From: Saururus chinensis
Lineage: Eukaryota; Streptophyta; Magnoliopsida; Piperales; Saururaceae
DNA length: 64,000 nucleotides
Assembly (NCBI GenBank): GCA_035235625.1
Contig: CP141143.1
Span: 30,638,592 to 30,702,591 of the forward strand
Direction: 5' to 3'
Below, piece by piece: positions 32,020 to 44,143 of this stretch (positions are counted from its first letter, which is position 1; each line of letters starts with the position of its first letter). Made by a program: the position numbers and the translations under genes. Below the pieces are notes generated by a model. That model was not told the origin of the DNA. It made no database searches and saw only the letters and a list, made by a program, of their open reading frames with translations.

Positions 32020-34787
32020 ATGGCTACACTTGGCCGACTCTGTAATTTGTTGCTTGCTCTACTATCAATCGTGCAGCTCGCCTACTCTCAGTACAACGAC
32101 CAGGCTACCATGCTAGCTCTTCACGAGGAGTTAATGGTACCCGGGTGGGACGCAAACAGTTCAAATTACTGCTCGTGGCCTGGAGTGCGATGCAACTCGG
32201 ATCGATCGGTAGGTTGGCTCATGCTCCCTCACAGGCAGCTTAGAGGTAATATATCCATCATCTCCGAACTGAAATATATGAAGTGGTTGGATCTTTCTTC
32301 TAATTACTTTCATGGATCAATCCCTTACACTATTGGAAGGTTGTCTGAACTTGAGTTTCTTGACTTGTCTGGTAACAAGTTTGAAGGCTTGATACCTTAT
32401 CAATTGGGTAGTCTCAAAAACCTGAGAGCATTGAACCTTTCTGATAATTTATTGGTTGGGTATATACCGGATGAACTGCAAAGCTTGGAGAAATTGCAGA
32501 ATTTTCACTTGTCCACAAATAATTTGAATGGCTCCATACCAAAATGGGTGGGAAATTTAACCAATTTGGGAGTGTTCACTGCGTATGAGAACTTCTTAGG
32601 CGGCCATATTCCTGAAAACCTTGGTTTGGTTTCAGACCTTAAAGTCTTGAATCTGCATTCTAACCAGCTGGAGGGGTCCATTCCCCCTAGCATGTTTGCG
32701 TCGGGGACATTAGAAATTTTGATCTTAACAGTGAACAAGATAGAGGGAAGTATTCCTCAATCAGTTGGAAAGTGTAGTAGTCTTTCAAATCTAAGAATTG
32801 GGTATAACAAGCTGGTAGGAACCATTCCTGCAGAAATTGGTAATGTCAATAGTCTTACATACTTTGAAGTGGACAACAATAATCTCTCTGGAGAGTTAGT
32901 TCCTGAACTCGCTCAATGTTCTAATCTTACTCTCCTAAATTTAGCTTCTAATGGGTTTACGGGGCCTATTCCTAATGAGCTTGGAGGACTTGCAAACCTC
33001 CAGGAATTAATTGTTTCAAGCAATAGTTTAATTGGAGAAATTCCTAAGCCACTTCTTAGGTTGAAAAACCTCAGCAAGCTCGACCTTAGCAACAATAGAT
33101 TCAATGGGTCTATTCCTGAAGACCTATGTAATATGTCTAGGTTGCAATTTCTGCTTTTGAGTGAAAACTCGTTCCGAGGGGAGATCCCACGTGAGATAGG
33201 GAATTGTGTAAGATTACTCGAACTCCAGATGGGCAGTAACTATCTGACTGGCAATATCCCTCAGGAAATTGGTCGAATCAGGAACTTGCAGGTAGCATTA
33301 AATCTGAGCTTTAACCATCTTCATGGACCTCTCCCTCATGATTTGGGGAAGCTTGACAAGTTGGTTTCTCTAGACATATCAAACAACCAGCTCTCAGGGA
33401 ACATTCCATCAGAACTTAAAGGAATGATGAGCTTGATAGAGGTTAATTTTTCAAATAACCTTTTAACAGGGCCCGTACCAACTTTTGGGCCATTTCAGAA
33501 CAGTCCAAGTTCAAGTTTCTTGGGCAATAAGGGTCTCTGCGGGAAACCGTTAAGCTCCAGTTGTGGGAGTTCTTCTGATCAGGACAAAGACGTAAATGAG
33601 CACAAGGTTTCTTACAGAATCATATTAGCTGTGATTGGTTCTGGTTTGACTGTTTTTGTATCTGTGACTGTTGTTGTACTTCTGTTTATGATGAGAGAGA
33701 AGCATGAAAAGGCTGCCAAGGCTTCTTGTGATGTAATTGAGAGCACCCAGGAACCTCCTTCCATTCTGGCTAGCAATCTCTTTGTTGACAATTTGACGCA
33801 AGCTGTTGATTTCGAAAGTTGTGTCAAAGCAACTCTTAAAGATTCAAATAAGCTTACTTGTGGGACCTTTAGTGTTGTGTATAAAGCAGTTATGCCTTCT
33901 GGTTTGACTCTTTCCGTAAAAAGGCTTAAATCCATGGATAGAACAGTAAGCCATCATCAGAACAAGATGATAAGAGAGCTTGAGAGACTTGGGAAGCTCT
34001 GCCACAATAATTTGCTCAGGCCTCTTGGATTTGTAATCTATGAAGATGTTGCCCTATTACTTCATCATTATTTCCCTAATGGGACACTTATTCAGCTGCT
34101 CCAAGATTCTACAAAAGGTGACCTCGAACCGGATTGGCCAAGAAGGCTTTCTATAGCTATCGGAGTGGCAGAAGGATTAGCTTTCCTACATAATGTGGCC
34201 ATTATCCATCTAGACATTTCATCCAGCAATGTTCTCTTAGATGGAAATTTCAGCCCATTGCTTGGAGAGATTGAAATATCAAAGCTATTAGATCCATCTA
34301 GAGGCACTGCAAGTATCAGTGCAGTTGCAGGGTCATTTGGTTACATCCCACCAGGTACCTGATTTTATCAGAATTTAAAATTTTCTTTCACGTTGCAATT
34401 ATCATTTAGATATTACATAACGTATTATTTTACAATAGCTTAATGTTTTCTCTATTTTCAGAATATGCCTATACGATGCAAGTTACTGCACCTGGAAATG
34501 TGTACAGCTATGGGGTAGTGTTGCTAGAGATCCTAACGACCCGATTACCTGTTGATGAGGCATTTGGTGAAGGAATTGATTTAGTGAAGTGGGTTCACTC
34601 TGCACCAGTTCGTGGAGAAACTCCAGAACAAATATTAGATGCAAGGCTAAGTACTGTGTCCTTTGCTTGGAGAAAACAAATGCTTGGGGTCTTGAAGATA
34701 GCATTGATGTGCACGGATTCCACACCAGCTAAACGCCCCAAAATGAAGAAAGTGGTTGAGATGCTTAAAGAAGTTGAACAAAACTGA
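32020..34787 (+). CDS. LRR receptor-like pseudokinase, PXC3-like
   Basis: Join 32020-34354 and 34462-34787, 886 codons, ending TGA. A signal peptide (residues 1-23) leads to the LRRNT Cys pair C51/C58, then about 17 leucine-rich repeats (64-500), a C507/C515 pair, a membrane segment at 534-558, and a cytoplasmic kinase fold from about 608 to the end. The order and many blocks (PGW, NLSFNHLHG, GNKGLCGKPLSSSCG, SYRIILAVIGSG, SHHQNKMIRELERL, SFGYIPPEYAYTMQVTAPG) match Arabidopsis PXC3 (At2g41820, about 890 aa), a plasma-membrane receptor named for co-expression with the vascular receptor PXY. Kinase Lys is present (K634). The glycine loop is reduced to CGTFSVVYKAV, the catalytic loop is HLD (730-732) and DFG is replaced by GEI (749-751), so it is probably a pseudokinase that signals by partnering. 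These changes are shared with PXC3. The ATG at 32020 gives a proper signal peptide. It is the only intact gene in the window. Confidence 0.95.
34355..34461 (+). other. Intron of the PXC3-like gene (107 bp)
   Basis: Starts GTACCTGA after ...CCACCAG and ends TTTTCAG before AATATGCC. It is phase 1, splitting the Glu codon of the PPEYAYT block. Splicing restores PPE, the kinase APE-equivalent; unspliced reading stops within a few codons. Confidence 0.95.
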
Positions 34788-35290
34788 GTACAGATGCAGA
34801 CAATCATCTTGGTGGGCTAACTTAGTTGGAGAAAACTTGCAGTTGCAGAAATCGGTCATCTGATAATATCTGGGATCTTTTTGTTGGAATGTGAAGATGA
34901 TGAACAAGTTGTTTGCACGTCTCTATTAAGAGCAGATAGATATAACATCCGAAAGAAGTTGAGAGTTTATCTGTGAATCTCATGGAGAAACAATCTTAAG
35001 TCTAATGGCTTGGTGAAGGGAAGAAATTTTTTGAGGAGAGGGCAACGGGTAAGGCAAAAAATTAGCCTTTGTCTTAAGAAAAAGGAACGTAATGCTTGGT
35101 GGATGGTCTTGTATGTCTCTGGGGATTATGAAACCCAGAAGTATGTAGACTTAGAAATATGTAACAATGTAGATGTTATTTTGTAAAATCATGGCAGGAC
35201 CTGGTCATCCTTGCTGTGGTTATAGGTTTAATATCCGATATTGGTCTGATATGTGTTGCCCATGTTTTGTGGAAATGAAATTAGTCTGTT
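34788..35290 (+). other. Probable 3' untranslated region of the PXC3-like gene
   Basis: Sequence after the stop has no open frame of note. TTTTGTAAAAT near 35180 and TGTGGAAATGAAATTAG near 35269 are plausible poly-A signal regions, but no AATAAA is present. From 35291 to 35670 nothing is recognised. Confidence 0.5.
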
Positions 35291-35674
35291 AACAATCTCA
35301 TCAGTGAATGAGCATGAGGAGGTCATTAATTTTGAATTTACACTTGTATAATTGCAGTGGACCTCTTAACTTCAAACATGTCTTCGCTTGTGCCAATCTG
35401 GCTTTCTGATGTGCATTCAGTTGAGACGAAATGAGTGCAAAAAATTTAGGCTTGTTTTCTGTAAAAAAGGGTTTGCCTGCAACATTATAGATGAGAAAAC
35501 CTATCTCTAAACTATAAAACAAAACTAAAAGAGAAAATCTCAGTGAATGTAGCCTATATGTTGATTTTTTAGTCTCATATTTTGAATTTTTACCAGGACC
35601 TTTGAGCCTTGGGACCTTGACTAGTTCAAAAAAGGAAACGGGATTCTTTAGTTTTCTGTCAATTAGAATGAACA

Positions 35675-36505
35675 CTTGGCCAAAAAGAAAAGAACGCGTC
35701 TATTTCCCCCCCAAATAATGCTTAGAGCCTCCCACTACTAAAATTTTTCTCATGCCACCTCAACAACGTATTTTTTTTTACAACTTAGTACCCCCCACAC
35801 CCCCCCTATAATTTTACTCATGCGATTTCAACACCCCAAAATTTTTGGAGGTTTTTTGGTGGGTGATACCTTCCGCCAAATAAAATTAATTTGGATAGAT
35901 GCATTAAGTCCTTGTCAAATTTTGCATACTGTGATGGTGACCACCTCCTGCAAGGAGTTTTCCCAAAGTTTTTAAGTTTTGTGACAGGGGGTACCCCCCA
36001 ACAAATAAAATTGCATTATACAGAGAACAAATGTCCCCATCAATGTTTACATATTGTGGGGGTGACCTCTCCCCACCAAAAAGCATCCAGAAGTTTAAAA
36101 AAATTTGAAGGTTTCTTGGCGGGGGATCATCCATCAAATAAAACTTATTTGCATTAAGACTATAGTTCCCCATTAAATTCTGAATATTTTGGTGGTGACT
36201 ACTCCCCCCCCCCCTTTCCAAATAAGTGGCAAGGCAAGGGGGGAGAGGAAAACAGATCATGAAAAATGAGCCACAAGCAAGGGAGAAGAAGAAAAATGGT
36301 CGAGGAAGAAGAGCCACAAGAGACGGGGGAGATAAAAGAGCTCACACAGGAGGGGAAAGATTGGGAATGGGGCATTGAAAGAGCAAAAATAAAATAGTGG
36401 GGGATGGGGGGTATTTAGTAGTTTTTATTTTTTGGGGTATGTAAAGTATGGGGGGCTTGAGTAAAAAATCGGGGGGAAATAGCCGTGTTCAAAAGAAAAA
36501 GGAGT
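35675..36505. mobile_element. Terminal-inverted-repeat element built on 125-bp tandem units
   Basis: The left end contains gaacgcgtctatttcccccc and the right end mirrors it as gaacacggctatttcccccc, so inverted repeats of at least 20 bp bound about 0.8 kb. Inside, three tandem units of 125-133 bp start near 35851, 35977 and 36109, each with a 'caaataaaattrcat' block and runs of C or G. No transposase and no certain target duplication, so the superfamily is open. Confidence 0.6.
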
Positions 36506-36556
36506 GGGTATAGTAGTACAAGTAATAAAGTGACTATAATTGGGCTCGTATTAGGC

Positions 36557-36932
36557 TAGGAGTGGGCAAACACGAAGGCTGCCCGTGGGCAGCCAGCAAG
36601 GCCACACCAAATGGCTTGGTCAGGCCCAGTCCCCAATGGTGGCAGGCTAGGCCGCTGATTTTGAGCCGCAGCCCATGGGGAGGGAGTGCCGGGCTGACAC
36701 ATGGGCCCAGTTAGTGCGCCTCTGCCGGGATTGCACCATGGCCAAGGAACTTGGTTGCGGCCAAGAGTGTGCTTGGCTGCAGGCCTTTTTTCTTTTAAAA
36801 AAGAGTGGGGTGGAGCGGGCCTCGTGGGTTGGTCTGCAACCCCTCTGAAGGGGCCGCGGGTTGGGCTGGGCTCTCCCCTCCCCTTCGGGCTAGTCCTGGC
36901 CTAGGGCTGCAACGGGCTCGTGCCCACCCCTA
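36557..36932. mobile_element. Non-autonomous hAT MITE (376 bp)
   Basis: Inverted ends TAGGAGTGGGCA and TAGGGGTGGGCA (right end read in reverse complement) enclose GC-rich sequence with gggctg/ggcccag repeats. The 8-bp flanks tattaggc (36549-36556) and tatcaggc (36933-36940) match at 7 of 8. The small frames here are compositional artefacts. Confidence 0.85.
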
Positions 36933-37238
36933 TATCAGGCCCATCACTACCATAAATGGACTTATTTTTGTGCATGAGAAATTGCAGAAATCCTTAGATC
37001 CATCTCTGCTTATTTTCCTTTTGCATCTTATTATGCATAAGGAATTACATAAATAGACTTCATGCGAGGACTTCCAATTTTGTACAAATAGACCTATGCA
37101 CATGCGAGAGAGCGTGCACACAATGTAAAGATCACTATGCCCTTGTACATGAAAATAAGGAAAAGGGCGGTCTTTTTCTTCCCTTGGTGAGGATAACCCA
37201 TTCGACTCTCTCTCCCCACCTCAAATCCCTTCCACGTT

Positions 37239-37602
37239 AGCTTCTCCTCATCCCTCTTCTCTCCAACCCTTTGCCATTTGCAAATAGCTTCACTACCTCA
37301 TGGGGTATACAAGATCCTAGGACAAACATTCAGCTAGGGGTGCTAACGAGCTAAGCTGAGTCGAGTTTTGGGATAGCTTGACTCAAACTCAAAGTTTTGG
37401 GTATTGGCTCGAGCCATGTGAGCTTCTCCTCATCCCTCTTCTCTCCAACCCTTTGCCATTTGCAAATGACTTCACTACCTCATGGGGCATACAAGATCCT
37501 AGGACAAACATTCAGCTAGGGGTGCTAACGAGCCAAGCTGAGTCAAGTTTTGGGATAGCTCGGCTCAAACTCAAAGTTTTGGGTATTGGCTCGAGCTCGG
37601 CT
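37239..37602. repeat. 182-bp tandem duplication across a hAT insertion junction
   Basis: 37239-37420 and 37421 to about 37602 are near-identical. Each has flank sequence (agcttctcctcatccctctt...), the target copy acattcag, and the first 87 bp of the hAT end starting ctaggggtgctaacgag. It arose after the hAT inserted, as in the case at 7672-7951. Confidence 0.9.
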
Positions 37603-37987
37603 CAAGAAGGAAACCAGAAGCTCGACTCATGCTCGAGCTTGAATTAGTATACAATGATCACATAACTTAGCTCAAATTTGGCTCGGTTGTGACGTTGCCA
37701 AAAAGAACAATCTCCTTGACTACTTCACCTACAACACCTTTTGTGTTAAGCATTCCATCAAATAAATATGATGTTCTCATCATTTAAATATAATTTTTTA
37801 TCAAATATAATTTTATCACTTTATTATTAAAGTTGTATGCTTGGCCCATGTTATTTTAAATAATATTTGCACTTCTTTATATTGATCATGTATTTTAATA
37901 CATGAAAATGAGTGCAAAAACTTAATTAATATTGCCTCATTATACCAATATATATTAATTACTTGGTAAAAACAATATTATCAAATA

Positions 37988-38090
37988 CTCCCTCCATCTT
38001 AAATTAATATGTCCATTTGGTTTTTTGAAATAAATTAATTTAAATTTATTTTTAAAAATAAATGGAGCTATAAATGGAGGACAAATGGAG
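37988..38090. mobile_element. Short Stowaway-like MITE (103 bp) nested in the hAT
   Basis: TA-flanked (37986-37987, 38091-38092). Ends ctccctccatcttaaatta and ctccatttgtcctccattta (the latter in reverse complement). Palindromic like the copy at 25607-25709. Confidence 0.78.
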
Positions 38091-38349
38091 TATTTATAGA
38101 TACAATATTGTACAAAGTTGCCATCATTTACTAAAAGCTCATAAATATGTAAATAGACAACTAAAGTATAAATAATATTATTTACTTATTTATTAACCTT
38201 CTTTTTAAATTTTTTCATTTGTTGTTAATGTTATATCTTGTGTTCGTATGTTTAACCATATATGCATCTTTTAGTAGTCATCTATGAATATGTCACTATT
38301 ATTAGCACATATGTACTCCCTCCATACCATTAAAATATTTATATATTTG

Positions 38350-38450
<101 letters not shown>

Positions 38451-39657
38451 GTAGTTTTATATGAACATGTCATTATTATTAGCACATATATACTATATGT
38501 ATATGTGGCACCACAACCTCTTCTGCATACTCCAACATTCTTTTGGTTGTATGAAATATATTTATTATTTGATAAACTAAATTTTCTAAAACTTTGTACT
38601 AACTTCTTACTTCAAGTGTCATCTTATAACCACTAAAAAGGAAAAATTAGTGCCTTTGTGGTTAACTACATTTGTGTATATGAGATATCATATATGAATG
38701 TATATCATTTATTTCTATTATACATAAATATAAATTTTAGTAAATATCTCATATATAATATATGTATATTATGTCTCTTTAAAATATTTACTTCCAAATA
38801 ATTTATATCATGTGTAATGTGTAGGGGTGTTAAGGAGTGAGGTTGAGTCGAGTTTTAGTATGTGGGAACATGAAACTTGATGTCTTGTTGTCTTAGACCC
38901 ATCCCAAATAAATATATATTACCCTAATTTTATGAAGAATAAAAAGAGACTCCATGACTCGATGCTAAAAATATTTATAAAATTATTGTAAAATTCGAAT
39001 TTCTAAGGATTCCAATAGTAGTCTTCATAGAAAATTTGAAAAGATATATCATAATTTATTTGACATGTAAATATAGTAAATAACATTATCATAACATATT
39101 GTCTAATGATTGACATATTATTTGATATGTAGTACAATATATCCCATTTTTTTACTCAATTGTACTATTTATGTATATATTTTATTAAATCTTATTTCTA
39201 TGATATGTCTAAATTTCAATACATATCACATGTGGACATATGTGTATAATGTGTCTTTAAATGTTTACTTCTCAAAAATATATATCATGTGTGAATAAGC
39301 CAATACTTAATACATAGACATTATATATTCATTAATAACATATAAATTTGTAATATACATGTATATGTTATAAATGTAAATTGGGATTGATAATTGTGCA
39401 CATGTATACATAAGTGACAATATGTATTTATGTATATTGTAAAATATATTTACGAATTTCATTTGAGTTCGAGTCAAGTACGAGTCGTGTTTGAGCCGAG
39501 TTCAAATTTTATTCAAATCAAGTCGAGACAGAGTGTGCTTGAACTCAACTAAAAAATATTTGAGTTTGAGTCGAGTTCAAGCTGAGCCACTTCGAGTCGA
39601 GCCATATTTGAGTCGAGGCACCTTTGCTCGAAGAGTTGACTCAGCTCATACATTCAG

Positions 39658-40250
39658 GCACTTTTGTGGACATAAAAACCATGGAGACAACCATCGTGAG
39701 TAGCATGGTGGTGAGGAATGGATGAAGATGTCAGTATTCCCTAACATATGATGTCAAAGCTTGAGTCACCGAGTAAGGTAGGTGAGAATGTGAGGCCTTA
39801 TTTATTTATTTATTTATTTTGTTGTGGATGAACATCAATGAGGCTGAAGAGAATGTATAGCTTAGAAGGATGATTAACATTCATTGATAAAAATTTGAAC
39901 TGCATAAGACTAACTAGCATTTGGCAATTGAAAGAGTCCAATCGGATACTAAGCCAACTGCCAACTGGAAAACAACTGCATATTGAGATGGATAGTGAAC
40001 CACAACTTGTGTTTTGTGTGGGATTGACAGTGGGATGTCAATGGAAGGAAGTGTGATAGTAGCAAAGCACAACCTTCCCTATTTTATGTTCCATCTAAAG
40101 TCATGTACAAATCAATATTGACCACATTACACAAAGTAATAGGTGAGAGTTTAATATTCACTAGATGGCGATAATAGACACTGGATTGCTCCTAACCTTT
40201 GTACTTTATAAATAAGCAATTAAGAGTTTTAGCCTCTATGTGAAAAATTT
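39658..40250. other. Intergenic, no gene recognised
   Basis: Contains a TATT tetranucleotide run at 39798-39820. The rest is unassigned and shows no sustained open frame. Confidence 0.45.
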
Positions 40251-41166
40251 GTTTTTAAGTGGAATTAACAATTAACAAACACTATTATCTAATCGTCATT
40301 TATAATCAATCAATTATCAAGCAACTTATGTAAACTACATAATCACATAAGGATTTTAATATAGAAAACCCCTACTAGGATAAAAAACCACAACAACCTC
40401 AATCCAAGGCTAAATCAATGCACTAAAATGATATAGATCTTACAAGACTCAAAGTAACCTACCAACTTTAGGACAACATAAATTCCTTTTGTTCAATCTT
40501 CTCTTGTTGATGATGTTGGTCTTTAAGTCTTCTACCTTTTAATCATTGAATCTTTCCCTCTTTGTGTTTAGATTTATATCTTCTTTTAGCAACTCAACTA
40601 AGGACTTCTTCCTTATTTGTTGATTTACCTTTTGAGATTCTTTAACTTATTTTAAGAACTTTGTTGACTCCTATCTAAAATTCATGTGTAAAAATTTTCT
40701 CTTCTTAGTTGTACATCAGCATCATGAATTAACTATGGACCATCTCTTCAAGCTCCCTTGTGAATTCTCAAGGAAAATAATGTGAAAAAGACTCCCCTTT
40801 CTTCTCCAATATTTTCTAGGTTTTTCTCTCTTCAATTTCTTCACTTCTTAGCCTTTATATACTTGTCCAAGTCGAATTGGCACTTTAACTTCAACTAGGA
40901 AAGAAAACTATTTTGGAAAGGCTTGTTTAGAGCAACTAAAGCTGCTAGCGATCAATCATTCACAATTTTCTTAAGGCAAGACTCCTTGAGCAATCGATCA
41001 GTCAACAAAGCAATCGATCAATAAACTCTTGGCTTTGTTTAACAAAGGGCTGATTCAACTATTGATCTATCATTTCATATTGTGTATTGACCAGTGATCA
41101 ATTGATTATATTGTTCAAAGATAGTTTTGCTTTTTTTACCCTAAATCTGTATAAAACCTCTAAAAT
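40250..41166 (-). repeat. Copia-LTR-like sequence, minus orientation, first part
   Basis: Resembles the LTR at 44144-45395 in layout: a 'caatcaattatcaa' block, leader-like sequence, a minus-strand TATATAAAGG box near 40856, and clusters of aatcgatca motifs (40950-41110). It is interrupted at 41167 by a probable solo LTR; sequence from 43380 onward reads as a plausible continuation. Its outer boundaries are not defined. Confidence 0.45.
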
Positions 41167-43374
41167 TGTAACACACCATATTTTCTGAAGAATATGTTAT
41201 ACATTATTTTATATTTTAGGATATTGGTAACCGTCAACATGTCAATGAAACTGCCGATGGATACTGTATGCATACATGTACTCTGGAATATAAAGTGGTT
41301 AATCAGTTTCAAATTCTATAGGTAGTTATGATATTATTTAAAGCTTAGGAATGGTTTGAGAAGGAGAAAAATGCCTCTAAGGGGAGACTTGCAGCTGGAG
41401 AGGAAAGCAGCAGATGACTAGGAGTGAAACAAATGCTAAAAATTGAGTGACACTCGCTTTTCAAGGTAAATTGCTTTATCATCTTGAGATTTCATTGAAT
41501 TAGTGTAATTTTTTATTTTCTTCATGTCATTATTTGTGTAAGATATTGTTAATTGAAATAAATTCCTTGAGTTTTAAGGCTTCAAAGCCAAATTTATGGT
41601 TTTTAGAGGCTATGAAGTAAAATTATGGTTTGTGTCAATAATTTCTTCTTTTGGGAAAGATTTTCATGAAGAATATACATAAATATGCTTTTTTAGAATG
41701 AATGAGAGCATTTGCACATAATTCTGATCGTCGGTGGAGTTACCAACATGTCGATGGTTGCACTAACAATAGGAAGAAGGTGAACAATGCACTCATACAT
41801 GATTTCGTAGTAGGCATGTTATTTTTTTTCATTGACAGTGTGAACAACGCATCGATGAGGCATCGGTGAGAATGACACAATAGTTCTAGTCCACTATCGA
41901 TAGGGTTCAACACATTGGTGAAGTCACCAATGGTCATCAGTGAGGGTGTCGACCCACCTGTGAAGTTACTGATAGAGGTTGATATCTCTATCAATAAGTG
42001 TCGACACATTGGTGAACTCACTAATGGTCATTAGTGAGGATGCTGACCCGTCTGTAAGGTCACTGATAGATTATGTCAGTAAGGTTTGACGTGTCTGTGA
42101 ACTCACCAATGTCATTCTCAAGGACAACTGATCTGTCCATGAGGTTACCAATGGACGTCATAGTCACTATTGGTAGGATTCGACGTGTCAATGAATTCAT
42201 TGATGGTCATCAGTGGGGTAATTGACATGTCAGCGAGGTTGCTGATAGAATATATAATTTGTGGATTTCCTTATGATTATAGCTAGCATATGCTATAGTA
42301 ATTATAATTGACATTGCATAGTTTTTTACATATTATGTGATGTGGTTGATCCTATGCACGTATTACTTAGGGGCTAGTAACCCCAAGGCACACATATAGG
42401 GCTATTAATTGTGATGAAGGGTTACCCAAAAGATTATGCATATGACATCCAAGGTTGTAGGAACCCTTAGTGCTTTGATTCTAAAAGTGAGTCATTAGCC
42501 ACATAGATGGAAGGGTTTTGTATGGAAAATGACCAAGGTATTCTGGCTCTCTAAGAATGAGTGTTATGTAGAACTACTTCCCTAGCCCAATAATCGTGTT
42601 CGAATGGACTAAAGCATGAAAAAATGGTTGGTCCCACACAACATAATACAGGAAGTTTCAACAATGATAAGAAGTCAAAATCTCAATACTAGGGTCCATG
42701 AGCCCTACTAAGCTTTTACTTCATAGAGTGGATGGGGAGAGCCAGACTTCATAACATTGAGGTTGTAATGTAATGACCCAATATCTAATAGAGTGGAGCT
42801 TCTAGATGATGTCATTTTGTCTAGAGAACTGTTAGAAAGGGTTTTGTTTGTAGATAGAATGATTAATATGAAATGTATGTATTATTTCACTTGTGATCAG
42901 TCTTTGTGTTTCTTTAAGATTGATATCCCATTGGGTATTTTTGTATACTCATCATCTATTGTGATGAAGGTGTTTGGGTCGAGATTTGAAGGTAATGTGA
43001 AGGTTATAGTTGTAGTGAGGTTCTACTTTGTATTTATGGAGATTCTTTAGCTAGGTTTGACTAGGCACGTAAGTGTGTCATTTTTCTTTTATTAGTTTAG
43101 ATATTATTATCATAAAACTATGACCTTGTAGATCTTGTGAATATTTTAATGTAATAGGTATATAGATGTTTATTAAAGTTATTATTACCACATTAAATGA
43201 TTGTGAAGGATGGTGAAGCTCATACCCCTAATTCTCTATTTTAATGATTTACTTTGTATATTTACCACTATAATTAACAAGAAAAAAGGATAGAGATTTA
43301 TGATATCTTCTTTTAAAAGAAAGCAAAATTATGTACTTCATAAAAAAATTATATATGAAAATTAAAGGTGACAA
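41167..43374. mobile_element. Probable solo LTR (2.2 kb)
   Basis: Starts TGTAACACACCATATTTTC like gypsy LTRs and ends ...AAAGGTGACA, with aaaat on both sides (41162-41166, 43375-43379). In AT-rich DNA a 5-bp match is weak evidence, but the start motif and the apparent continuity of the flanks support it. It contains a degenerate minisatellite (41720-42250). The frame at 42793-43050 has no family motif. Confidence 0.45.
41720..42250. repeat. Degenerate 85-100-bp minisatellite
   Basis: A unit of the type 'cacattggtgaactcaccaa' + 'tggtcatcagtgagggtg' recurs at about 41910, 42009, 42091 and 42184, with shorter partial copies before. Units are diverged, so the array is old. Confidence 0.75.
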
Positions 43375-44143
43375 AAATCACTTCTGAAACTTCTCTAAGT
43401 GATTTTTGTATGATAATGTAAACTGAATAAACCTCTTAATCCATCAACATTTTTTAATCTTTAGTCTTGATCCATAAGAATATGCTTTTTTCTATTTTTC
43501 AAGTCCATCAATTTGAAACCTGATTCGATTACAACTACATCTCATATTTAGAAGACTAATTACATAGACAAGGTTGCTGACATAATTTTGATAAAGAAAT
43601 TAGCTAATTAACCTTATATATGACACATGTGTTCTCACAATGGGATGTTGTAGCAAGGAGTACTCCTAATAGTGCATGTCCAAGATTTTTAAAACTCATT
43701 TTTCTCATAAATCAAATTGTAGAAACAAATTTTTTAAAACTTTTTGTCAATTTTGTGACAAAATTATCTTCAGGGTGATCCACTCATTTTCGAATATACT
43801 CATTCAAACTAACATGATATATTAGACAATGTCAAATTATACTACAAACACACATGGTCTTAACTGAGTACATGTTATAGATCCATAATATACACAATTA
43901 TAAGTACACTCACATGCCTAGGTTCAAATACACACATCACTAACAGTTTACTAATAAATATAAAATTTAACATTAAATAAAAGAGGTATGGTCATCTTTT
44001 TTTAGCACAATGTTCCCAACCCAACTACTCCTCCAGTGAACTTGCAATACAAAAATGCTAAGTCTACAGATATACCCAGTAGGATAACTAAATAAGTACT
44101 ATGTAATGACAATCATTCGTAATATAAATCATTATTAAATAGT

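Noticed and set aside
35904..36317. 137-aa minus-strand frame
   Set aside because: It arises from the 125-bp tandem units and C-runs of the inverted-repeat element.
41740..42021. 93-aa minus-strand frame
   Set aside because: It falls in the degenerate 85-100-bp minisatellite; its periodicity is that of the repeat.
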